From Halopseudomonas pertucinogena (GTDB taxonomy: Bacteria > Pseudomonadota > Gammaproteobacteria > Pseudomonadales > Pseudomonadaceae), in assembly GCF_014646575.1 (NCBI RefSeq), contig NZ_BMNN01000001.1:620001-684000 (forward strand): DNA of 64,000 nt, in the 5' to 3' direction. Numbering within the stretch: the first letter of the stretch is position 1; each line of letters begins with the position of its first letter. This document shows, one piece after another, positions 1-7,207 of this stretch. Position numbers and translations under genes: made by a program. The notes under the pieces were generated by a model, which made no database searches, was not told the origin of the DNA, and saw nothing but the letters and a program-made list of their open reading frames with translations.

Positions 1-192
1 CACCAACCGCTGGAGGAGGCGCAGCTGAGATCGATGTACCGCAGCCACAACCGGTACGTTACGCTGGTCAGCGCCGCCGTGGCGCTGAATGTGTCCAGGG
101 GATACCTGTTGCCGGGCGACGGACTGGTGGAGGTGATCGACGCCGCCCGCTCCGACGTGGCCAAACCGCCGCGCCGCGTCTCCCGACGCTGA
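1..192 (+). CDS. C-terminal fragment of a hydrolase-like protein
   Basis: Frame 1 is open from the first base to a TGA at 190-192, giving the last 63 residues of a protein whose start lies outside the window. The segment 'YVTLVSAAVALNVSRGYLLP' followed by an acidic helix resembles the extreme C-terminus of the large alpha/beta-hydrolase-domain proteins of the PF20091 type, which end with a similar helix, a 'G-[FY]-L-L-P-x-D' turn and a short tail. No catalytic residue is present in this piece, so the family call rests on this tail alone. It is the only frame here with a sensible stop and bacterial-looking codon use. Confidence 0.5.
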   Translation, partial: HQPLEEAQLRSMYRSHNRYVTLVSAAVALNVSRGYLLPGDGLVEVIDAARSDVAKPPRRVSRR

Positions 193-532
193 TCCGGGCA
201 GGGCAGGGATGCCCATCCCCGCAGCCGGCCGGAAAGGGTGCAGGCTGCGGATGCAAGGGAAAAATTACCCCTGTCGAGTGATATCCCGCTTGACATTGTG
301 CACAACGGACCGATAGCAGCCGTGCTGCGTCCCCGATGGCAGCGTAAACCCTTGTAAAATCAATGCGTATTTGTAAGTTATTGATTTTATTGGTATTTTG
401 TCGTGGTCAAAATTTGATCATTTTAACCTTCGGCCATGTATTACCGGCGACAGAGGCAGTTTTGAGCAGGCTATCCACAAAGATATCCACAGCTTTTGTG
501 GATAGCTCAACGCTCACAGGCAGACCGGTGGG
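193..532. other. Intergenic region with AT-rich patch and repeats
   Basis: There is no credible gene in these 340 bases. The left part is GC-rich. Bases 351-440 are strongly AT-rich for this genome and hold a perfect 9-bp inverted repeat (AAAATCAAT at 356-364, ATTGATTTT at 380-388) and the palindrome-like TTTGATCATTTT near 413. The right part holds three DnaA-box-like 9-mers described separately. A TTGACA occurs at 292-297 but I could not find a convincing -10 for it. Confidence 0.6.
471..505. repeat. Cluster of three DnaA-box-like sequences in a palindrome
   Basis: CTATCCACA (471-479) and ATATCCACA (483-491) each differ from the DnaA consensus TTATNCACA by one base. A third copy lies on the other strand at the right end. 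The outer two form an 11-bp perfect inverted repeat, CTATCCACAAA (471-481) with TTTGTGGATAG (495-505). The hairpin lies just past the rdgC stop codon and could also shape the 3' end of that transcript, but no U-tract follows it. Confidence 0.55.
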
Positions 533-1450
533 TCACACTCCCTGGGGGATATCCTCGCCACCCAGTGCCGTGGTCAGCGCAGGCAGCCACTCCGAAAGGG
601 TGCGGGACATGATGATGAAGCTGGCATCCAGCTGACCGGCCATGTCGTCACCGCCCTGGTCATCCGCTTCATCACGCAGCAGTTCCTCGAAGCGCAGCCG
701 CTTGATGCCCAGCTTGTCATCCAGGGTAAAGGACAGCTTGTCCTGCCAGTGCAGGGCCAGCTGACTGACCTGCTTGCCGACCTCAAGATGCTGCTGGATC
801 TCGTCGCTGGACAGATCCTGGCGCTTGCAGCGGATCACACCGCCGTCCTCACCGGTATCGCGCAGTTCGCATTCATCGGAAATGATCAGGCCCTCCGGCG
901 CGGTGCCGGTCCTGACCCAGTCGGTCATGCAGGCAGCGGGGGCGATCTTCACGTTCATCGGACGGACCGGCAGACTGCCGGTACCTTCACGCAGCAGGCT
1001 GAGCAGGTCCTCGGCACGCTTGGCGCTGGAGGTATCCACGGCAATCCAGCCTTCGCGGGGTGCAATCAGCGCCAGGGTGGTCTGGCTGCGGGTAAAGGCG
1101 CGGGGCAGCAGGGACATGACGATCTCGTCCTTGAGCGTGTCGCGCTCCTTCTTGTATACCTTGCGGGCGTCCCGGGCTTCGATTTCCTCGACCTTCTCGG
1201 CCAGCGCTTCCTTCACCACGCTGCCCGGCAGAATCCGCTCTTCCTTGCGCATGGCCAGTAACCAGTAACCCTCGGCTACCTGCAGCAGGTTTTCCGAATG
1301 CTTGCCGAATGGCGTGGTCCAGCCGAGGGTGAAGGTCTCCTGGCTGCCGCAGGGGCGGGCAGGGCGCTCTTGAAGCGCGGCCAGCAGTTCGGCTTCGGTA
1401 AAGGGGACGTCCTGGCTGAAACGATAGAGCAATAGGTTACGAAACCACAT
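533..1450 (-). CDS. rdgC: Recombination-associated protein RdgC
   Basis: This 305-residue protein has the length of E. coli RdgC (about 303) and its characteristic opening, '[11 protein letters not shown]', followed by the acidic '[10 protein letters not shown]' helix and the conserved '[11 protein letters not shown]' segment. RdgC is a nucleoid-associated protein that forms a ring-shaped dimer on DNA and restrains RecA loading; it has no enzymatic motif. The ATG at 1450 is preceded by AAGGA at a suitable distance. The next features upstream are tRNA genes read the other way, so it is probably transcribed alone. Nothing looks truncated. Confidence 0.95.
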   Translation of the reverse strand: MWFRNLLLYRFSQDVPFTEAELLAALQERPARPCGSQETFTLGWTTPFGKHSENLLQVAEGYWLLAMRKEERILPGSVVKEALAEKVEEIEARDARKVYKKERDTLKDEIVMSLLPRAFTRSQTTLALIAPREGWIAVDTSSAKRAEDLLSLLREGTGSLPVRPMNVKIAPAACMTDWVRTGTAPEGLIISDECELRDTGEDGGVIRCKRQDLSSDEIQQHLEVGKQVSQLALHWQDKLSFTLDDKLGIKRLRFEELLRDEADDQGGDDMAGQLDASFIIMSRTLSEWLPALTTALGGEDIPQGV

Positions 1451-1589
1451 GAGCAGTCCTTGTGACGATGCATGGATGGAGATGGGAAAAGAGGGGCGGC
1501 ATTATCGCGCTCGTGGAGAATTTCGGCCACCCTTACCCGATGTGTACATAACATATTGAAAAAGAGTGGGATTTTTTTCACAAAAGGTA

Positions 1590-1618
1590 TTGCCAGACGG
1601 GGAAAACCTGCCTAGAAT
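1590..1618 (+). promoter_or_regulatory. Sigma-70 promoter of the first tRNA-Val/Asp unit
   Basis: TTGCCA (1590-1595), a 17-base spacer and TAGAAT (1613-1618) lie about 20 bases before tRNA-Val. The bases after the -10 are GC-rich (GCGCCCC), a discriminator type typical of stringently controlled tRNA promoters. The same -35, spacing and -10 recur before the second copy, which supports the call. Confidence 0.75.
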
Positions 1619-1639
1619 GCGCCCCACTTCGAGAGCAAA

Positions 1640-1715
1640 GGGTGATTAGCTCAGCTGGGAGAGCATCTGCCTTACAAGCAGAGGGTCGGCGGTTCGATCC
1701 CGTCATCACCCACCA
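1640..1715 (+). tRNA. tRNA-Val (anticodon TAC)
   Basis: This is a complete 76-base cloverleaf. The acceptor stem pairs GGGTGAT with ATCACCC, the D arm contains TAGCTCAGCTGGGAGAGC, the anticodon loop is CTTACAA with TAC, the T arm contains GGTTCGATCC, and the CCA end is encoded. It is the first gene of the first Val-Asp unit. Confidence 0.97.
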
Positions 1716-1730
1716 CTCGCGAGGTCACGC

Positions 1731-1807
1731 GCAGCGGTAGTTCAGTTGGTTAGAATACCGGCCTGTCACGCCGGGGGTCGCGGGTTCGAGTCCCGTCCGC
1801 TGCGCCA
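1731..1807 (+). tRNA. tRNA-Asp (anticodon GTC)
   Basis: This is a complete 77-base cloverleaf with acceptor stem GCAGCGG/CCGCTGC, G discriminator and encoded CCA. The anticodon loop CTGTCAC carries GTC and the T arm contains GGTTCGAGTCC. It follows tRNA-Val by 15 bases and is presumably cut from the same transcript. Confidence 0.97.
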
Positions 1808-1812
1808 TATAC

Positions 1813-1845
1813 AAAGCCCCGCATCGAAAGATGCGGGGCTTTTTC
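1813..1845 (+). terminator. Rho-independent terminator of the first tRNA unit
   Basis: A 13-bp stem, AAAGCCCCGCATC with GATGCGGGGCTTT, closes on a GAAA loop and is followed by T residues. It lies six bases after the tRNA-Asp CCA. Confidence 0.9.
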
Positions 1846-1883
1846 GTTTCCGTGCCGGTTGCGGGCCCTGGGAAATCATCGGC

Positions 1884-1912
1884 TTGCCATAAGCCGGAAA
1901 GCCCATTAGAAT
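1884..1912 (+). promoter_or_regulatory. Sigma-70 promoter of the second tRNA-Val/Asp unit
   Basis: TTGCCA (1884-1889), 17 bases, TAGAAT (1907-1912) and a GC-rich discriminator repeat the arrangement of the first unit exactly, although most spacer bases differ. Conservation of only the promoter boxes suggests both are functional. Confidence 0.75.
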
Positions 1913-1931
1913 GCGCGCTCACTTCGAGAGA

Positions 1932-2007
1932 GGGTGATTAGCTCAGCTGGGAGAGCATCTGCCTTACAAGCAGAGGGTCGGCGGTTCGATCCCGTCATCA
2001 CCCACCA
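1932..2007 (+). tRNA. tRNA-Val (anticodon TAC), second copy
   Basis: Identical in sequence to the tRNA-Val at 1640-1715, with the same acceptor stem, TAC anticodon and encoded CCA. Confidence 0.97.
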
Positions 2008-2020
2008 CTCGCAGTTACGC

Positions 2021-2097
2021 GCAGCGGTAGTTCAGTTGGTTAGAATACCGGCCTGTCACGCCGGGGGTCGCGGGTTCGAGTCCCGTCCGCTGCGCCA
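2021..2097 (+). tRNA. tRNA-Asp (anticodon GTC), second copy
   Basis: Identical in sequence to the tRNA-Asp at 1731-1807, with encoded CCA. The spacer to tRNA-Val is 13 bases rather than 15. Confidence 0.97.
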
Positions 2098-2103
2098 TAT
2101 ACG

Positions 2104-2136
2104 AAGCCCCGCATCGAAAGATGCGGGGTTTTTTCG
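2104..2136 (+). terminator. Rho-independent terminator of the second tRNA unit
   Basis: AAGCCCCGCATC pairs with GATGCGGGGTTT around a GAAA loop, followed by a run of T. It is the second copy of the terminator at 1813-1845 with two base changes. Confidence 0.9.
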
Positions 2137-2230
2137 TTTCCGGAGCATGCATTCCCGGAGTCGGCCGGCGTCCGCCGGGCTGCGGCCTGCTAGACTCGAT
2201 GCCAGACTGGTCTGGTTTCGAGGGGACGCA

Positions 2231-3856
2231 ATGGGGCTTTCGCTGTTCAACCGCTATACCTTCTTCGTCGTCTGCGTGCTGATCACGCTGCTGACGTTGC
2301 CGTTTCTGGCCAGCACAGGCTGGCTGTGGGTGCTGACGCTGCTGACCGGCTCGCTCAGTCTGCTGGGTCTGCACGATCTGTTGCAGCGCAGGCACGCGGT
2401 GCTGCGCAATTATCCGATTCTCGGTCATGTCCGTTATCTGGTGGAAAGCATCCGGCCGGAGATCCGTCAGTACCTGATCGAAAGTGACAATGAGCAGCTG
2501 CCGTTTTCACGGACGCAGCGCTCGCTGGTCTATGCCAGGGCCAAGAACGAGGCTTCCGACCGGCCGTTCGGCACCCAGAAGGATGTCAACCAGACCGGCT
2601 ACGAGTTCATCAGTCATTCATTGCTGCCGGTGGTCCCGGTGAGTCCCGAGACGTTTCGCGTCGAGATCGGTGGGCGCGCCTGCCGACAGCCGTACTCGGC
2701 CTCGATCTTCAACATCTCGGCGATGAGCTTCGGCTCGCTGAGTGCCAATGCAATCCTGGCTCTGAACAAGGGCGCGCGGCTGGGCAATTTCGCCCACGAT
2801 ACTGGTGAAGGTTCCATCAGCCGGTATCACCTGGAGCACGGTGGCGACCTGATATGGGAGTTGGGCAGCGGCTATTTCGGCTGCCGGGACGAAAATGGCG
2901 CCTTTGATCCCGACCGGTTTGCAGAGCAGGCGCGCCGCCCCCAGGTGAAGATGATCGAGCTGAAGCTCAGCCAGGGGGCAAAGCCGGGGCATGGCGGCAT
3001 CCTGCCGCGGCACAAGATCTCCGCCGAGATTGCCGCCACCCGGGGCATCCCCCGGGACCGGGACTGCATCTCTCCGGCGCGGCACAGCACCTTCTCGACC
3101 CCCATCGAATTGCTGCAGTTCATCCAGCGGTTGCGCGAGCTCTCCGACGGCAAGCCGGTCGGCTTCAAGCTGTGTCTTGGGCATCCCTGGGAATTCATGG
3201 CGATCGCCAAGGCGATGCTGGAGACCGGTATCGTGCCCGACTTCATCGTGGTGGACGGCAAGGAGGGCGGCACGGGAGCGGCGCCGCTGGAGTTTTCCAA
3301 CCATATCGGCGTGCCGTTGCGCGAGGCGGTGATGTTCGTGCACAACACGCTGGTGGGCACCGGGCTGCGCGACCAGGTGCGCATCGGTGCCAGCGGCAAG
3401 ATCATCAGCGCCTTCGATATAGCCTCGGTAGTGGCGATCGGGGCCGACTGGGCGAATTCGGCCCGGGGCTTTATGTTCGCTATCGGCTGTATCCAGTCCC
3501 AGACCTGTCACACCAATACCTGTCCGACCGGGGTCGCCACCCAGGATCCCTGGCGGCAGCGCGCGCTGGTAGTGCCGGACAAGGCGCAGCGGGTCTGCAA
3601 CTACCATCGCAATACCCTGAATGCCCTCTCCGAGATGCTCTCGGCTGCGGGGCTCTCGCACACGTCGCAGCTGGACCCGCGTTTCCTGGTGCATCGGCTG
3701 TCCGCCAACGAGATCAAGCTGTACTCGCAGATGCATGTGTTCCTGCAGCCCAATGCGCTGCTGGAGGGCAATGTGGAAGGGGAGTTCTACCGTCGGATGT
3801 GGGCGATGGCCCGGGCCGACAGTTTCGAGGCGGCGACGCCGATGGCGGTAAGCTGA
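2231..3856 (+). CDS. Membrane-anchored FMN-binding glutamate-synthase-family protein
   Basis: The frame stays open upstream across the tRNA genes, so the start is set at ATG 2231, which has GAGGGG before it; this gives 541 residues. Residues about 8-50 form two hydrophobic segments, then a soluble part follows. That part matches the central and FMN-binding (alpha/beta barrel) domains of glutamate synthase large subunit: 'SAMSFGSLS', 'KPGHGGILP', 'DGKEGGTGAAP', 'IGASGKI' and the iron-sulfur motif 'CHTNTCPTGVATQ' near residue 427. There is no N-terminal glutamine amidotransferase domain, so it is not a full GltB. Such stand-alone proteins are common in Proteobacteria, but their substrate is not established. 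A two-way terminator follows. Confidence 0.85.
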   Translation: MGLSLFNRYTFFVVCVLITLLTLPFLASTGWLWVLTLLTGSLSLLGLHDLLQRRHAVLRNYPILGHVRYLVESIRPEIRQYLIESDNEQLPFSRTQRSLVYARAKNEASDRPFGTQKDVNQTGYEFISHSLLPVVPVSPETFRVEIGGRACRQPYSASIFNISAMSFGSLSANAILALNKGARLGNFAHDTGEGSISRYHLEHGGDLIWELGSGYFGCRDENGAFDPDRFAEQARRPQVKMIELKLSQGAKPGHGGILPRHKISAEIAATRGIPRDRDCISPARHSTFSTPIELLQFIQRLRELSDGKPVGFKLCLGHPWEFMAIAKAMLETGIVPDFIVVDGKEGGTGAAPLEFSNHIGVPLREAVMFVHNTLVGTGLRDQVRIGASGKIISAFDIASVVAIGADWANSARGFMFAIGCIQSQTCHTNTCPTGVATQDPWRQRALVVPDKAQRVCNYHRNTLNALSEMLSAAGLSHTSQLDPRFLVHRLSANEIKLYSQMHVFLQPNALLEGNVEGEFYRRMWAMARADSFEAATPMAVS

Positions 3857-3861
3857 AACGA

Positions 3862-3887
3862 CAACGGGGCTCGAAAGAGCCCCGTTG
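3862..3887. terminator. Bidirectional terminator between convergent genes
   Basis: CAACGGGGCTC and GAGCCCCGTTG form an 11-bp stem with a GAAA loop between the plus-strand gene ending at 3856 and the minus-strand gene ending at 3909. The U-tract is poor on both sides. Confidence 0.7.
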
Positions 3888-3908
3888 CGTATGGATCATG
3901 CCGCTAGA

Positions 3909-4586
3909 TCAAGTGTCCGGAGTGGACTGAACCAGCTTGCGGGCGTGTTCCAGATGCTCCTTCAGCTTGGGCAGCGTCTCCTTGGCGAAGGCGGCTACCT
4001 CGGCATCATCGGAGCGGGTGGCGCGCTCGAACAGTTCGATGGTGCGCTCATGCGCATCAACCTGGTTGTTGGCGTAGGCATCGTCGAAGGACTCGCCGTC
4101 ACGCGCTTCCAGGATCATGGCACGGGCCTTGTCCATCAGCTTGGCCTCGTCGGAAATTTCCCAGCCCTTGCTGGCGGCAAGTTCGGCCATCTTCTCGTTG
4201 GCGGCTGCGTGGTCCTTGATCATGCGTTCGGCAAACGCCTTCACTTCGGCATTCTGCGATTGCTGCAGGGCCTTCTGTGCGGTCTCTATTTCAGCGACAC
4301 CCAGCGCGGAGGCTTCTTCCAGGAAGTCTTCGCCATCAATGCTGTCACGGTTGGCGTCAGTGCCGGCCATGCCGCCGTCAACCTGATCATTGTTGCGGAT
4401 GGCACCGGTGGTGTCGGCGCTTCCGCCGTCACCGGTTGTGGCCGGGGTACCGGTCGGACCGGAAGTCTGAGGGGCGCGATCACCGGTGGTGTCCTGGGCG
4501 ATGGCAGGTTGGGCAACATACCCGAGTGCGACCGTCATGATGGCGGTGGCAAGGAGCTTCAAATGCGTCGGTTTCGAACTTTTCAT
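3909..4586 (-). CDS. Exported DUF4142 (ferritin-like) protein
   Basis: This 225-residue protein begins with a signal peptide (basic start, hydrophobic core, 'QPAIA' before a likely cleavage near residue 30). A Thr/Gly-rich low-complexity linker of about 50 residues follows. The rest is a four-helix region of the DUF4142 type: 'FLEEASALGVAEIETAQKAL', 'VKAFAERMIKDH', 'HERTIELFERA' and 'AKETLPKLKEHLEHARKL'. DUF4142 proteins are periplasmic and often stress-linked, with no proven reaction. The ATG at 4586 follows AGAGGTGAGAT. It is the last gene of a minus-strand group but has its own 84-base upstream gap. Confidence 0.85.
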   Translation of the reverse strand: MKSSKPTHLKLLATAIMTVALGYVAQPAIAQDTTGDRAPQTSGPTGTPATTGDGGSADTTGAIRNNDQVDGGMAGTDANRDSIDGEDFLEEASALGVAEIETAQKALQQSQNAEVKAFAERMIKDHAAANEKMAELAASKGWEISDEAKLMDKARAMILEARDGESFDDAYANNQVDAHERTIELFERATRSDDAEVAAFAKETLPKLKEHLEHARKLVQSTPDT

Positions 4587-4670
4587 ATCTCACCTCTGCT
4601 TCTTATTGAACGTATAAAAATAGAAAGGCTGCGAGCGGCAAGGTTCAATCAGAATGATGCATTTGATGGG

Positions 4671-5420
4671 TCATGAAAGATGGCCGATACGATCACCAAT
4701 GATCATTTCGCTGATCCAGCCGGTCAGGATGCTGGTGTAAGCCTCCTGACAACGCTCGCTGGAAAGGGCGTGATCAGCCCCGTCGATGATGCGGTGGGTC
4801 ATCGAGTGGGCCTGGATGAAAGAGGAGCGGTAATTCATGATGGTGGTGTGCGGCACGTGCTCGTCGTGCTCGGATTCCACTATCAACACGTCTCCCCTGA
4901 ATTCGGCACAGGCTGCAAGGGCACGGTTGTCCGCCGGGCCCAGCCGGCTGCGACGGTAGGCCATCAGGCGTGGCCGGTCGAGTTGCTGCTTGGGCAGCTG
5001 CCATTGCTCATCCCAGTACAGCGCCGGCACCCGCATGGCCAGCCAGCGCACCGGGCGCAGGCTGGTGAGGATGGTGGCAAGATAGCCGCCGTAGCTGGTA
5101 CCGATGACCGCAACGCGTTCGGGGTCCACGCCCGGGTGTTCGATCAGCCGATCATAGGCCACCAGCAGGTCTTCCAGATTCTGCGCGCGGTTGATGGTCT
5201 GTTTCTGCTCCAGAGTTTTCTCGTGACCGCGCAGGTCGAAGGTCAGGCATACGCAGCCGAGCCCGGCAATGTGTCTGCCGCGCAACATGTCCCGCTGCTG
5301 GCTGCCCCCCCAGCCATGCACGAACAGGATGCCGGGCATGCGCCGCCGGGGCGCCAGGATGGTGCCGGCGATCCGCTCGTTGCCGACAACCAGCTCTATA
5401 TATTCGGTAGTGGCTGCCAT
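4671..5420 (-). CDS. Alpha/beta-hydrolase family protein
   Basis: The 249-residue protein has the hydrolase fold landmarks: the oxyanion region 'LFVHGWGGSQQRD', the nucleophile elbow 'IGTSYGGYLA' (Ser about residue 110), an acid in 'VESEHDEHVP' and the histidine in 'IDGADHALSS'. It resembles the short dienelactone-hydrolase or acylpeptidase-like esterases; substrate unknown. The start at 5420 overlaps the end of the DUF3182 gene by 25 bases, so translation may be coupled. The GGAG upstream is rather far from this ATG. The two genes probably form an operon. Confidence 0.8.
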   Translation of the reverse strand: MAATTEYIELVVGNERIAGTILAPRRRMPGILFVHGWGGSQQRDMLRGRHIAGLGCVCLTFDLRGHEKTLEQKQTINRAQNLEDLLVAYDRLIEHPGVDPERVAVIGTSYGGYLATILTSLRPVRWLAMRVPALYWDEQWQLPKQQLDRPRLMAYRRSRLGPADNRALAACAEFRGDVLIVESEHDEHVPHTTIMNYRSSFIQAHSMTHRIIDGADHALSSERCQEAYTSILTGWISEMIIGDRIGHLS

Positions 5421-6508
5421 GGGCTGAGTGTGACTCCCTTTGTGATCGGGCCGACCTGCGGGTCGTCGCCCTCATAGAGGATCCTGCCATGCTGCGGTAT
5501 GGGCGGTGATACACCATACAGCTCCCAGCTGCTGGCACGGATGTGTTCCAGCCCCGGATCATCGGCGAAGGCCTGCAACGCATGGATCTCTGCGGAACTG
5601 GCGCCACCGATACGCCATGACTGCTCCAGCACGCCCATGCAGGTCTGGTCGGTGTCCACTATCCCGACGGCCACGTCGCAGTTGCGCCGTGAGGCAATGA
5701 AGCCCGGAAAGCAGGTCTCCGCCGCCTGCTCGTAGGCCCGGGTCTTGTCAATGGCCATGCGGGCCACGGGGGAATCGATCTGGCGGGCCAGTTCAAGGTA
5801 ATCGCCACGCACCAGGTGCAGATCGGAGCCGCCATAGACGGTCTCACCCCGGTTGCCGGTGGTCAGTCGCTGCTGACCGAAGTAACTGATGAGCCAGTCA
5901 CCGACGTGCAACTGGCCGACGCTGAAGGTGCGTACCTCGGCGAGATGACGTTCAAGCACCACGCCATGCTGCGTCAGCTCCACCGGATCAAGGCGGGCGA
6001 TGCCGTACTGCAGCTGTTCCCGATTGCGCACGAGCTGCTGACCGAGTCCGGCCCGGGCACGGACCTGCTTGATTCGAACCGGACCGCGTTCCAGCAGCCG
6101 CTCGCCCGCCTGCAGGGCGTCGGCGGGGGTGAAGGCGCTGTAACCGGGCAGCACACTGTCGCCGGCCTGTTGCATGAACGCCTCGCTCCAGCCTGTCGGC
6201 GCGGCAGCATCCGGCTCCACCAGCGGGTGGGAGATGGCCTTTGCCGCCATGAATGGATGGCTGACCACGGCCCCGAACAGATCCAGCTCGCTGGCGATGG
6301 CCGGCTGCGGAGCGATCAGTGTCGCGTCAGGCACCTGGTAAAGGCGGGGCTCGTCCAGCCGCGCACTTTGGCGGATGCCCAGGAAGGGGAGTCCCAGCAC
6401 GTCCGCCAGACAGCCGGCAAGATGCTGATGCATGTGACGCTCGTGGTCCGCACCGGACGTGCCGGTCTGCACCAGCACCACTCCTGCGGCGGCGCGCCCG
6501 GGGTTCAT
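5396..6508 (-). CDS. DUF3182 family protein
   Basis: This 370-residue protein resembles the DUF3182 family, found mainly in Pseudomonas and Burkholderia relatives and without a known reaction. The middle part has 'SHPFMAAKAISHPL', 'GPVRIKQVRARAGLGQQLV' and 'LERHLAEVRTFSVGQ', a layout suggestive of an ATP-grasp-like nucleotide-binding fold, which I infer but cannot prove. No signal peptide or membrane segment is seen. I chose the ATG at 6508 over the upstream TTG because it sits 13 bases after the preceding gene's stop and gives the 'MNPGRAAAGVVLVQTG' N-terminus. It overlaps the downstream hydrolase gene, implying a shared role. Confidence 0.75.
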   Translation of the reverse strand: MNPGRAAAGVVLVQTGTSGADHERHMHQHLAGCLADVLGLPFLGIRQSARLDEPRLYQVPDATLIAPQPAIASELDLFGAVVSHPFMAAKAISHPLVEPDAAAPTGWSEAFMQQAGDSVLPGYSAFTPADALQAGERLLERGPVRIKQVRARAGLGQQLVRNREQLQYGIARLDPVELTQHGVVLERHLAEVRTFSVGQLHVGDWLISYFGQQRLTTGNRGETVYGGSDLHLVRGDYLELARQIDSPVARMAIDKTRAYEQAAETCFPGFIASRRNCDVAVGIVDTDQTCMGVLEQSWRIGGASSAEIHALQAFADDPGLEHIRASSWELYGVSPPIPQHGRILYEGDDPQVGPITKGVTLSPWQPLPNI

Positions 6509-6521
6509 GCGGGCCCCCACG

Positions 6522-6803
6522 CTAGGCGGTCTTGCCGCGGCTGGTGCTGGTTGAGTTCGGTGGCGGCAGGGCAATCCGCTTTTCGCGCATTTCCTGCAAC
6601 TTCTGCTTGGCCGGGCAGTAACCCCGCATGCCTCGGTAGACGGTAGCGGCGCCGACGGCCATGTGCACCCAGCCCAGCGGGCCGGGGCGTCGCAGGCCCT
6701 TGCCGATGAGCATCAGGCCGCCGCCGATGGACAGCCACTTCTCGGTGGCGGTGACGTTATGGGTCGGCGGCTTGCGGGTCAGATCGCGAATGGCTCGATA
6801 CAT
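6522..6803 (-). CDS. Small YgaP-like (DUF2892-type) membrane protein
   Basis: The 93-residue product has the pattern of the YgaP transmembrane domain: 'TEKWLSIGGGLMLIGKGL' followed by 'WVHMAVGAATVYRGMRGYCP'. These give two short hydrophobic segments (about 22-38 and 45-60) ending in the usual 'G-x-C-P'. A basic and Ser/Thr-rich tail of about 30 residues follows, with no rhodanese domain. Its function is unknown; the family is a membrane helper domain often fused to rhodaneses. GGAGACCCGGA precedes the ATG. It sits between the 124-residue basic protein and DUF3182 on the same strand with short gaps, so an operon is likely. Confidence 0.7.
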   Translation of the reverse strand: MYRAIRDLTRKPPTHNVTATEKWLSIGGGLMLIGKGLRRPGPLGWVHMAVGAATVYRGMRGYCPAKQKLQEMREKRIALPPPNSTSTSRGKTA

Positions 6804-6815
6804 TCCGGGTCTCCT

Positions 6816-7190
6816 TCAGTTGGCTCTGCGCAGCGCATCGACCAGTTGCTGCTTGCGCATGGTCGAGCGGCCGCGGATATTCTTCGACCTGGCCTTGGCC
6901 ATGAGTTCGGCCTTGGTCTGATCCTGCAATGAGGCGGAACGGGAGCCGGCCTTGCGCGTGGCTGCCGCCTGCTTGGCTGAATCGCTGCGACTGGCTGCCT
7001 TGCTGCGATCCGACTTGTTCTGGCCGGAACCGCCGGTGCGATTGCCGCCGCCGGATTGCTTGTTCACGGTGGCCCAGGCCCGGGCCTCGGCCTTGTCACT
7101 GGGCACACCCTTGCGCTCGTAACTCTTCTCTATGTGCGCTGCCTTGCGTTTCTGCTTGTCCGTGTACTTGTCTTTGTCACCCTGGGGCAT
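6816..7190 (-). CDS. Basic protein with C-terminal Rho-N/SAP-like motif
   Basis: The product (124 residues from ATG 7190) is highly charged. Its N-terminal 'DKYTDKQKRKAAHIEKSY' and 'AEARAWATVNKQSGGG' match a group often labelled 'plasmid stabilization protein' in Pseudomonas. A Ser/Lys/Gly-rich linker follows. The last 35 residues ('ELMAKARSKNIRGRSTMRKQ' then a helix) resemble Rho N-terminal or SAP-like nucleic-acid-binding motifs. I prefer ATG 7190 to ATG 7196 because GGAGG lies seven bases before the former and only one before the latter. DNA or RNA binding is inferred from charge and motif; a toxin-antitoxin role is not supported. Confidence 0.65.
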   Translation of the reverse strand: MPQGDKDKYTDKQKRKAAHIEKSYERKGVPSDKAEARAWATVNKQSGGGNRTGGSGQNKSDRSKAASRSDSAKQAAATRKAGSRSASLQDQTKAELMAKARSKNIRGRSTMRKQQLVDALRRAN

Positions 7191-7207
7191 GGTCATTCCT
7201 CCTTCGG

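Larger units (their letters stand above)
1611..2136 (+). repeat. Tandem duplication of the tRNA-Val/tRNA-Asp/terminator unit
   Basis: The block from the -10 box through both tRNAs to the terminator (about 1613-1846) is repeated almost unchanged at about 1907-2136. The tRNA genes are identical; differences are confined to the leader, the Val-Asp spacer and the terminator loop and tail. Both copies keep the promoter, so each can be transcribed independently. Confidence 0.85.

Noticed and set aside
292-320. TTGACA with a possible -10 in the first intergenic region
   Set aside because: No -10 sequence close to TATAAT occurs at 16-18 bases, and no plus-strand gene follows.
363-635. A 90-codon frame beginning 'MRICKLLILLVF'
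   Set aside because: It covers the AT-rich patch and the 3' end of rdgC, has no ribosome site, and its hydrophobic start only reflects T-rich DNA.
1934-2230. Upstream extension of the glutamate-synthase-like protein
   Set aside because: The frame runs through tRNA-Val, tRNA-Asp and their terminator, so it cannot be part of the protein; ATG 2231 has its own ribosome site.
2618-3736. A 372-codon minus-strand open frame opposite the glutamate-synthase-like gene
   Set aside because: It overlaps a clearly conserved plus-strand gene throughout and shows no motif, so it is a GC-bias shadow.
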